Positions 1 to 4,809 of a stretch of DNA of 5,230 bases are shown one piece after another. The translations under genes and the position numbers were made by a program. The stretch comes from Robiginitomaculum sp. (GTDB taxonomy: Bacteria; Pseudomonadota; Alphaproteobacteria; Caulobacterales; Maricaulaceae), in NCBI GenBank assembly GCA_002733385.1, contig NVVO01000021.1, positions 39-5,268 on the forward strand. Reading direction: 5' to 3'. Numbering within the stretch: position 1 is the stretch's first letter; each line of letters starts with the position of its first letter. The notes below the pieces were generated by a model, which searched no databases, was not told where the DNA came from, and saw nothing but the letters and a program-made list of their open reading frames with translations.

Positions 1-1
1 A

Positions 2-1534
2 CCACCACCAAGCAGTGTTACAATCAGCGGAAAAATCACTTTCGATTTTGTACCGTTTAACACGGCTACAAACGGTTTGGATTATGGCAATACCCGGCCA
101 AGGCCGGTTCGCGGTGTGCCGGTTGAAATGGTCAATGGCGGCGGCACTGTGCTTGAAACCGTTACATCTGATGATAATGGTGATTATACATTTACCGTGG
201 ATTCCGATACAAATGTTCGCATTCGTGCCAATGCAAGGATTGTGCAAACAACAGGCGCTATGTGGGATCTGAGTGTTACTGACAACACCAATGGCCATGC
301 GCTTTATACTTTGGCGGGCAGTTTGACCAGTTCAGGTGCAGCTAATTCGGTGCGCAATCTCAATGCCGGGTCCGGCTGGGGTGGTGCGTCATATACCGGC
401 ACCAGAGCCGCCGGGCCATTTGCCATATTAGATCCTATCTACACGGCCATTCAAAAAATTGTTGCCGTTGACCCGGATGTTGTGTTTCCGCCAGTGGAAT
501 TTCGCTGGAGCATAAACAATAGAGCCGTAAGCGGTGACCGGACCACTGGTGCGATCGGTACATCTTCCTATGTATCGAGCGGCGGTGTTGGCAATGTTTA
601 TATTCTAGGCGACGACAATAGTGATACGGACGAATATGACACCCATGTTGTTGTCCATGAGTGGGGTCATTATTTTGAAGACCGGATGTCGAGATCAGAT
701 TCCCTCGGTGGTTCGTGGAGCGGCAATAGCAGGCTCGATAGCCGTATTGCTTTCGGGGAAGGTTTCGGCAATGCCTTGTCGGGCATGATGACGGACGATC
801 CGTTTTACCGTGACAGTTCGGGCAATCAGCAATCAGGCGGGTTTTCGATCAATGTGGAAAACAATGCCAATGCGACCGAAGGCTGGTATAGTGCCGCATC
901 CGTTTGGTCAATATTGTACGACTTGTACGACAGCGACGATGACGGTGCTGATGTTATATCTTTGGGCATAGGGCCAATATATGAAGTTCTGACGGCGCCT
1001 GATTATACAAATACCCCGTTTTTCATCAATGTCTTTGCCTATATGAACGAGCTAAAAATTCGCCAGCCCGCCAGTGTTGCAAATATTGATGCTTTGCTCA
1101 CCGGGCAAACCATCAACGGTACCGGGCCTACGGGTGTCGGAGAAACCAATGATGGCGGTATAGTGTCGACGCTTCCCGTCTATAAAACCCTTGTGGTAAA
1201 CGGGGCAGCGGTTGAAATCTGTTCGCTCAATGACGCGGGGCCGTTTAACCGGCTTGGTAACCGAGCCTATGTAAGGCTGGATCTGGCTGCGGCTGCAACC
1301 TATACCATAACCATGACCAGAACATCTGGAGACGCCAGCCGGGATCCTGATTTTTTGATTTGGCGCAATGGCAGTTTAGCTGGGCGAGCCGAAAGTCCGC
1401 CAGCCGAATCTGAGGTTTTCACGGGTGCGTTGGCAGCCGGTACACATGTGGTGGATGCATATGATTTTCATAACATCAATAGCAACACGGCCAATGCTGG
1501 TGATGCCTGTTATAATATTATGATCACTGATTAG
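2..1534 (+). CDS. Secreted zinc metalloprotease, gluzincin-like (5'-partial)
   Basis: The reading frame is open from base 2 to a TAG stop at 1532-1534, giving 510 visible residues; the true start lies upstream. Residues 1-5 (PPPSS) look like the end of a proline-rich linker. Residues about 7-85 resemble a carboxypeptidase-regulatory-like/CNA-B beta sandwich (SGKI..., then RGVPVEM and SDDNGDYTF). The catalytic region, about 135-370, contains H219-E-W-G-H223. The two His would bind zinc and E220 would be the catalytic base. E253 in FGEGFGNALSG is the likely third ligand, 30 residues after H223. Further on is a WSILYDLYDSDDDG segment. Residues about 398-510 form a beta-rich tail similar to pre-peptidase C-terminal domains, bracketed by C407 and C503, which could form a disulfide. 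I infer an exported or surface-anchored peptidase. I cannot name the MEROPS family or the substrate. The lipoprotein gene 16 bases downstream is probably cotranscribed. Confidence 0.8.
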   Translation, partial: PPPSSVTISGKITFDFVPFNTATNGLDYGNTRPRPVRGVPVEMVNGGGTVLETVTSDDNGDYTFTVDSDTNVRIRANARIVQTTGAMWDLSVTDNTNGHALYTLAGSLTSSGAANSVRNLNAGSGWGGASYTGTRAAGPFAILDPIYTAIQKIVAVDPDVVFPPVEFRWSINNRAVSGDRTTGAIGTSSYVSSGGVGNVYILGDDNSDTDEYDTHVVVHEWGHYFEDRMSRSDSLGGSWSGNSRLDSRIAFGEGFGNALSGMMTDDPFYRDSSGNQQSGGFSINVENNANATEGWYSAASVWSILYDLYDSDDDGADVISLGIGPIYEVLTAPDYTNTPFFINVFAYMNELKIRQPASVANIDALLTGQTINGTGPTGVGETNDGGIVSTLPVYKTLVVNGAAVEICSLNDAGPFNRLGNRAYVRLDLAAAATYTITMTRTSGDASRDPDFLIWRNGSLAGRAESPPAESEVFTGALAAGTHVVDAYDFHNINSNTANAGDACYNIMITD

Positions 1535-1540
1535 AAGTTT

Positions 1541-1544
1541 GGAG
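1541..1544 (+). promoter_or_regulatory. Ribosome binding site of the lipoprotein gene
   Basis: GGAG sits six bases before the ATG at 1551. It decides the start: an in-frame TTG at 1539 overlaps this site and has no ribosome binding site of its own, and the ATG at 1557 is too far away. Confidence 0.7.
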
Positions 1545-1550
1545 CGAAAA

Positions 1551-2120
1551 ATGAAAATGTATAAAATAATACCTGTCCTATTAGCCAGCCTTGCTTTACC
1601 CGCGATTTCGGCTTGTTCCAACCAGAGCGCAGTGGAGCAACAGGTGGAGCAACAAACGGCGGCTAAAGCCCCACCAACTTTGGTGGAAACCGCCACCATT
1701 AAACAAGGTGCTGATGTTAGTTTTTTCCACAATTATGATGGTAAAACCGATCCGGGTTTTACGGAAGATTTCCAAATATTTGTCCAGGAACAATACGCTA
1801 GTGGCACTTTAGACATCAGCATGAATGCCAGCGAGGGACTGACGTTATCCGCCAATGGCCAGACCAGTTTTTCTATGAAAGGCGATGAGGTTCGCGCTTT
1901 AAACATTAGCGTCAGCGCCCAAAACCCCGGAAAATACTATGTGAATTTACTCGCGAGTGCAGACACAGCTAGCGGCCAGGTAATGCGGCGCAGCTACGGC
2001 GTTGCCATCTATGTGGGCGATCCGAGCCTATATCCCAAGGCCAAACAGAACGGCATTGTAGAGACCACACAAGACGGCGGTAAAATTATTGTCATGCAAG
2101 CCGAGGAAACCATCAAATAA
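1551..2120 (+). CDS. Small lipoprotein of unknown function, paired with the metalloprotease
   Basis: This encodes 189 residues. The N-terminus has a basic start (MKMYK), a hydrophobic core and the lipobox I-S-A-C, giving a lipidated Cys22 and a signal-peptidase II substrate. Residues +2/+3 after the Cys are Ser and Asn rather than Asp, which in the E. coli rule favours outer-membrane sorting. Residues 23-42 are a Gln/Ala/Pro-rich tether containing VEQQVEQQ. The rest (about 43-189) has alternating hydrophobic/polar strands (for example TLDISMNAS, GLTLSANG, YYVNLLAS, YGVAIYVG) and reads as one beta-sandwich domain. I see no catalytic motif and do not recognise the family. It starts 16 bases after the metalloprotease stop, so both are probably one transcript. 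An accessory role for the protease, such as an anchor, inhibitor or chaperone, is only inference from position. Envelope location is well supported; function is unknown. Confidence 0.8.
   Translation: MKMYKIIPVLLASLALPAISACSNQSAVEQQVEQQTAAKAPPTLVETATIKQGADVSFFHNYDGKTDPGFTEDFQIFVQEQYASGTLDISMNASEGLTLSANGQTSFSMKGDEVRALNISVSAQNPGKYYVNLLASADTASGQVMRRSYGVAIYVGDPSLYPKAKQNGIVETTQDGGKIIVMQAEETIK
1632..1655 (+). repeat. 12-bp in-frame tandem duplication encoding VEQQ-VEQQ
   Basis: Two adjacent 12-base units (1632-1643 and 1644-1655) differ at only the last base (G/A). They encode VEQQ twice in the tether just after the lipidated cysteine. Near-identity at the nucleotide level, including both GTG and GAG codons, points to a duplication rather than convergent codon choice. 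Confidence 0.8.
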
Positions 2121-2140
2121 TAGGCCCTAGAACGCCTATT
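2119..2140 (+). terminator. Weak hairpin at the end of the lipoprotein gene
   Basis: AATAGGC (2119-2125) pairs with GCCTATT (2134-2140), a 7-bp stem with an 8-base loop that overlaps the TAA stop. It is AU-rich and is followed by TATAG, not a T-run, so it is a poor match to an intrinsic terminator. I list it because it is the only candidate between the stop codon and the inserted element. Confidence 0.2.
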
Positions 2141-2156
2141 TATAGCCAGCGGACTA

Positions 2157-2182
2157 GAGCGTTCCGTGTTAAATCATATTCA
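2157..2182 (+). repeat. Left terminal inverted repeat of the MITE
   Basis: It begins GAGCGTTCCGTG and continues TTAAATCATATTCA. It pairs with 2413-2438 with two mismatches (positions 2162 and 2180). The first 23 bases differ by one base. Confidence 0.85.
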
Positions 2183-2188
2183 ATTTGA

Positions 2189-2209
2189 TGGGTCATATCT
2201 GTTCACCGG
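2189..2209 (+). repeat. Inner inverted repeat, left copy
   Basis: TGGGTCATATCTG followed by TTCACCGG. The first 13 bases are an exact inverted copy of 2292-2304. After a 2-base difference the CACCG also matches. It lies within the MITE and is distinct from the outer ends. Confidence 0.75.
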
Positions 2210-2255
2210 CAAGGCGCGTCCCGCAGGGCGGCCATAGTATCGGAGTGCGAAGCCT

Positions 2256-2273
2256 GCCTCTTGTACAAGGGGC
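2256..2273. repeat. Central palindrome/hairpin around CTTGTACAAG
   Basis: CTTGTACAAG (2260-2269) is a perfect 10-bp palindrome. Allowing one G-U pair on the plus-strand RNA, the symmetry extends to 2256-2273 (GCCTCTTGT against ACAAGGGGC). It lies in the interior of the MITE, between the two inner inverted repeats. Confidence 0.6.
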
Positions 2274-2283
2274 GCAACGATGT

Positions 2284-2304
2284 TCGGTGGGCAGATATGA
2301 CCCA
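2284..2304 (-). repeat. Inner inverted repeat, right copy
   Basis: The reverse complement reads TGGGTCATATCTG and then CCCACCGA, matching 2189-2209 in inverted orientation. This copy also forms its own hairpin: CGGTGGG (2285-2291) pairs with CCCACCG (2301-2307) over a 9-base loop. Confidence 0.75.
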
Positions 2305-2340
2305 CCGGAGGCTGGTTTCTCCCGCACACTGGACGTCGTT

Positions 2341-2380
2341 GAGCCCCGATTGTGGCCAATAAGGCCACTGCACGTGGCTC
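2341..2380. repeat. Nested stem-loop in the right half of the MITE
   Basis: GTGGCC (2352-2357) and GGCCAC (2363-2368) form a perfect 6-bp stem over an AATAA loop. GAGCC (2341-2345) and GGCTC (2376-2380) enclose it as an outer 5-bp stem. No T-run follows on either strand, so it is not a standard terminator. Confidence 0.5.
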
Positions 2381-2412
2381 GCCTAGCCAGCGAACGGGAA
2401 AAACCAGTCAAA

Positions 2413-2438
2413 TGGATATGATTTAACACGGAGCGCTC
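2413..2438 (-). repeat. Right terminal inverted repeat of the MITE
   Basis: The reverse complement begins GAGCGCTCCGTG and continues TTAAATCATATCCA, the partner of 2157-2182. Its outermost base is shared with the last base of the ubiE stop codon (2438-2440, read on the minus strand). Confidence 0.85.
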
Positions 2439-3229
2439 TAGACTTTCCAACCCCAGTGCAGGGCGCAGACGCCGCCTGTGTAGTTCTCAAACCCAACGCG
2501 GGCATATCCGGCGTCCTTGATCATGGCGGCAAACTCTGCCCCTTTGGGAAATTTTCGGATGCTCTCAACCAGATATTGGTAGCTATCCCTATCGCCCGTC
2601 AAAACCTCGCCCATGGGCGGAATGACGTTGAATGAATACAGGTCGTAAAATTGACGTAACCATTCGGTCGGCGGAGTGCTAAATTCAAGACAGAAAAACC
2701 GCCCGCCCGGTTTCAGCACCCGGCGCATGTCCTGCAATGCCTGCATTCTATCTGTAACATTGCGAATGCCAAAAGCGATGGTGATAACGTCGGCAAAATT
2801 GTCGGGAAACGGCAGGCTTTGGGCATTGCCGCAGACGCGGGTAATGTCGAGCCCCGCATCTTTTTGCTCGTCAATCCCGGCCAGCAGCATTTCAGCATTG
2901 ATATCGGCAATGATGGCGCGGGCCGGCTTGCCGCCCCATTTGCCGTATCTGCGCAAACGCGCCTGTTCGGCTTTTTTGATAAACCGTCTGGCCAAATCAC
3001 CCGTACCGCCCGCCACATCAATATGAAGCTCGCCCGGCTGCGGGTTGATCTTGTTGATGGTCATATCCTTCCACACCCGGTGCAAGCCGACGCTCATGGC
3101 ATCATTCATCAGATCGTATTTGGAAGCAACGCTGTCAAACACGCTACGTACTTTGGCTTGTTTCTCGGAGACCGGAATGTCTTCAAACCCGAAATCAATG
3201 GTGTCTTGTTTTGTGTTTTGCTCTGTCAT
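2438..3229 (-). CDS. ubiE: Ubiquinone/menaquinone biosynthesis C-methyltransferase UbiE
   Basis: This encodes 263 residues. UbiE is the SAM-dependent C-methyltransferase of ubiquinone (and, where present, menaquinone) synthesis and acts on membrane-associated polyprenyl benzoquinol. Both family signatures are present: Y38-DLMNDAMSVGLHRV-W53, and R170-VLKPGGRFFCLEF-S184. The SAM-binding loop is D71-VAGGTGD78, with the ribose-binding acidic residue at D109 (ADIN). FGIRNVTD (153-160) and the C-terminal GGVCALHWGWKV are also typical. The length matches the family apart from a short basic insert at about 88-104. I chose the ATG at 3229 (MTEQ...) because the only longer option is a TTG at 3265 that adds 12 residues not expected in the family; no good ribosome binding site is seen before either. 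The TAG stop is formed at the border of the inserted MITE. It is divergent from the hydrolase-mutM unit and convergent with the lipoprotein gene. Confidence 0.95.
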   Translation of the reverse strand: MTEQNTKQDTIDFGFEDIPVSEKQAKVRSVFDSVASKYDLMNDAMSVGLHRVWKDMTINKINPQPGELHIDVAGGTGDLARRFIKKAEQARLRRYGKWGGKPARAIIADINAEMLLAGIDEQKDAGLDITRVCGNAQSLPFPDNFADVITIAFGIRNVTDRMQALQDMRRVLKPGGRFFCLEFSTPPTEWLRQFYDLYSFNVIPPMGEVLTGDRDSYQYLVESIRKFPKGAEFAAMIKDAGYARVGFENYTGGVCALHWGWKV

Positions 3230-3247
3230 GGTTTTGTGTGTAAACCT

Positions 3248-3301
3248 GATGCAAACAAAATGCAAAGGAAACGGAAAGCCTCTACGCCGCCATTTTGCAT
3301 C
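3248..3301. promoter_or_regulatory. Candidate operator: three ATGCAAA copies between divergent genes
   Basis: ATGCAAA occurs at 3249-3255 and 3260-3266, 11 bases apart or about one helical turn, and inverted as TTTGCAT at 3294-3300. GATGCAAA (3248-3255) and TTTGCATC (3294-3301) form an exact 8-bp inverted pair. The third copy overlaps the proposed -35 box of the hydrolase gene. The region separates ubiE from the hydrolase, so a bound protein could affect both. No regulator is identified. Confidence 0.35.
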
Positions 3302-3324
3302 TATTTTTTTCGAGAACTTATGCT
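3295..3324 (+). promoter_or_regulatory. Candidate sigma-70-type promoter of the serine hydrolase-mutM unit
   Basis: TTGCAT (3295-3300) and TATGCT (3319-3324) are separated by 18 bases, including a T-run. The -10 box ends 33 bases before the ATG. Each box matches 4 of 6 consensus bases, so this is plausible but not strong. Confidence 0.35.
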
Positions 3325-3332
3325 AGGCTTTG

Positions 3333-3350
3333 TCCACATGATTAGTGGAA
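3333..3350 (+). promoter_or_regulatory. Ribosome binding site of the serine hydrolase, inside a small hairpin
   Basis: GTGGAA (3345-3350) is the best Shine-Dalgarno-like site, with GGA eight bases before the ATG at 3358. Its GTGGA pairs exactly with TCCAC (3333-3337) over a 7-base loop. The 5-bp stem could partly hide the site, but it is short. Confidence 0.4.
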
Positions 3351-3357
3351 ATACAAT

Positions 3358-4809
3358 ATGAGAATAAAGACCTACATTTTGGCAAGCCTTGTTATGGCAT
3401 ATATGGCAAGTTCATTTGTCGCCCATGCGCAAACAGCTAAACCTCCAGAGCCTAACCATCAGGACATCGCACAAGCGGCTGGCTATAAGGCTATGTTTAT
3501 TTGTTCTGCAACATTTAACGGCGGTAAACCCCTCGATATGATTAAAGCCCATGAACTGACCAATATTTACCCAAGCGTTACGAGGGCAATGAAATATACG
3601 GGCGAGGCCGTCATCAACCACGCAGAAAAATATGTCAGCGTGCATTACACGGACGCTTTACCGCCGCGCATTTCGGCATGGCGGCCTCATCTCGGCTGTG
3701 CGGCTCTACCCCAAGGCGCCGGGACAGCATTCATTGACCGTCTTGCCCGCATAAAGCTGAAAACCCCCAAACAAGATCCAGCAGATATAATGTGGCCGAA
3801 CGGCGATAAATTACCCGATACGCCCTTGCCAAATTCTATAGATGCGGACGGACTTAACGCGGTCATTGACAAAGCCTTTGGCGACAAGTTTGACGGCGGC
3901 GTATACGGCGGTGCGACCACCGCAATTGTTATCACGCAAAACGGACGTCTGGTCGGCGAAAAATATCTGGACGGTTACACTATTTATACCGCCCAACGCA
4001 CTTGGTCCGTCGCCAAAAGTATCGCGGCCAGCGTCATTGGCGCGGCTGCTCACAAAGGCTATATTGATGTAAAAGACAAAGCGGATCTTGCGGCCTGGAG
4101 CCGCCCCGGCGACCCGCGCGCAGATATCACGATTGAGAACCTGCTACATATGGGCAGTGGCCTCGACAGTCGCCCGGCTGGCAACCGAACCGACAATATT
4201 TATCTGGGCGGCGGGCTTGTAGCCCAATACGCGGTGAAAAACCCGCTGGAGGCTCCCCCCGGCACACGTTGGCGCTATGCGAATAATGACACCATGCTGG
4301 CCATACGGGCCTTACGCGAAAAAATGGGCAATGACCGCCGGTTTTTGAAATTTCCGTTCAAGGCACTTTTACATAAAATTGGTATGTATCACACAACACT
4401 TGAAACTGACTGGGACGGAGATTTTATTCTTTCTTCCCAAGTCTGGACAACGGCGCGCGATCTTGCACGGCTTGGTCAGCTTTATTTAAACGACGGAATA
4501 TGGGACAATCAACGCATATTGCCAAAGGGCTGGGCGCAATATGTTGCCACCTCTGCCCCGGCCCAACCGCCCAATAGGTTAGGCGATAATGCCGACAAAC
4601 CCGGGCGGGGATACGGCGCACAATTTTGGCTCGCTGAAAATATTCCTGGTGTACCGGACGGTACCTATGCTGCCCTTGGCAATCGGGGTCAATTTGTTAT
4701 CATAGTCCCAAGCCGCAATGTGGTTATTGTCCGTAGAGGTTATGATTATTCCGGTCAGAGATTTGACTACATGGCGTTTAGCGCTGAAATTTTGAAATAT
4801 CTATCCTGA
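3358..4809 (+). CDS. Exported serine hydrolase, beta-lactamase/penicillin-binding fold (class C/NylB-like)
   Basis: This encodes 483 residues. Residues 1-24 are a signal peptide (basic start, hydrophobic core, AHA before Q25), so the enzyme is periplasmic or secreted. Residues about 35-120 form an N-terminal region with C49 and C114, a possible disulfide. The beta-lactamase-type domain follows. S217-V-A-K220 is the SxxK nucleophile motif, in TWSVAKS, and Y307-A-N309 is the second motif. The usual third motif (KTG or HxG) is not seen; at the expected place is G441-NRGQ445, reminiscent of the GxxGQ in 6-aminohexanoate-dimer hydrolase (NylB) and related esterases. It therefore probably hydrolyses an ester or amide (serine esterase, amidase or peptidase) rather than acting as a true beta-lactamase; the substrate is unknown. 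The start is supported by the signal peptide and the upstream GTGGAA. It lies between the divergent ubiE and mutM genes, and its TGA stop directly abuts the mutM start. Confidence 0.88.
   Translation: MRIKTYILASLVMAYMASSFVAHAQTAKPPEPNHQDIAQAAGYKAMFICSATFNGGKPLDMIKAHELTNIYPSVTRAMKYTGEAVINHAEKYVSVHYTDALPPRISAWRPHLGCAALPQGAGTAFIDRLARIKLKTPKQDPADIMWPNGDKLPDTPLPNSIDADGLNAVIDKAFGDKFDGGVYGGATTAIVITQNGRLVGEKYLDGYTIYTAQRTWSVAKSIAASVIGAAAHKGYIDVKDKADLAAWSRPGDPRADITIENLLHMGSGLDSRPAGNRTDNIYLGGGLVAQYAVKNPLEAPPGTRWRYANNDTMLAIRALREKMGNDRRFLKFPFKALLHKIGMYHTTLETDWDGDFILSSQVWTTARDLARLGQLYLNDGIWDNQRILPKGWAQYVATSAPAQPPNRLGDNADKPGRGYGAQFWLAENIPGVPDGTYAALGNRGQFVIIVPSRNVVIVRRGYDYSGQRFDYMAFSAEILKYLS

Larger units (their letters stand above)
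2157..2438. mobile_element. MITE-like non-autonomous element, IS630/Tc1-mariner type termini, inserted at CTAG
   Basis: This 282-bp block has inverted ends: 2157-2182 matches the reverse complement of 2413-2438 with 2 mismatches in 26. By hand the inverted similarity continues inwards at a decaying level to about 2233 and 2363, roughly 70% overall with one gap. Each end is flanked by TA (2155-2156 and 2439-2440) inside CTAG (2154-2157 and 2438-2441). That is what a TA target duplication in a CTAG site produces, as known for IS630-family transposons. It holds no credible gene: its short open frames have no domain or ribosome binding site. It is therefore non-autonomous and would need a transposase elsewhere. 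It fills nearly all the space between the convergent lipoprotein and ubiE genes. Removing it with one TA restores a gap of about 36 bases and leaves the ubiE stop unchanged. The family name is inferred from target and ends only; an intergenic mosaic repeat is the alternative. Confidence 0.75.

Noticed and set aside
77..79. TTG as start of the metalloprotease
   Set aside because: The frame is open back to the left edge with protein-like sequence (beta-domain start SGKITFDF and a Pro-rich linker). No signal peptide would result from starting here, so the gene begins upstream.
1671..1686. Palindrome CCACCAA-CT-TTGGTGG inside the lipoprotein gene
   Set aside because: It is perfect but short, lies within coding sequence far from the gene end, and has no T-run, so I see no support for a regulatory or terminator role.
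1376..1732. A 118-residue minus-strand frame across the metalloprotease-lipoprotein junction
   Set aside because: It overlaps two well-supported genes and has a cysteine-rich, low-quality composition without motifs.
2180..2450. Three short open frames (62-85 residues) within the MITE
   Set aside because: They overlap each other on both strands, cover the inverted-repeat structure, show no motif and lack ribosome binding sites. A 282-bp element is too small for a transposase.
3230..3265. Longer UbiE start at TTG 3265
   Set aside because: It adds 12 residues (MHFVCIRFTHKT) with no family counterpart and no ribosome binding site. ATG 3229 gives a normal UbiE N-terminus.
2819..3361. A 180-residue open frame on the plus strand antisense to ubiE
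   Set aside because: It lies almost wholly opposite the well-supported ubiE coding sequence, has no recognisable domain or ribosome binding site, and its end overlaps the hydrolase start. It is a shadow of ubiE codon bias.
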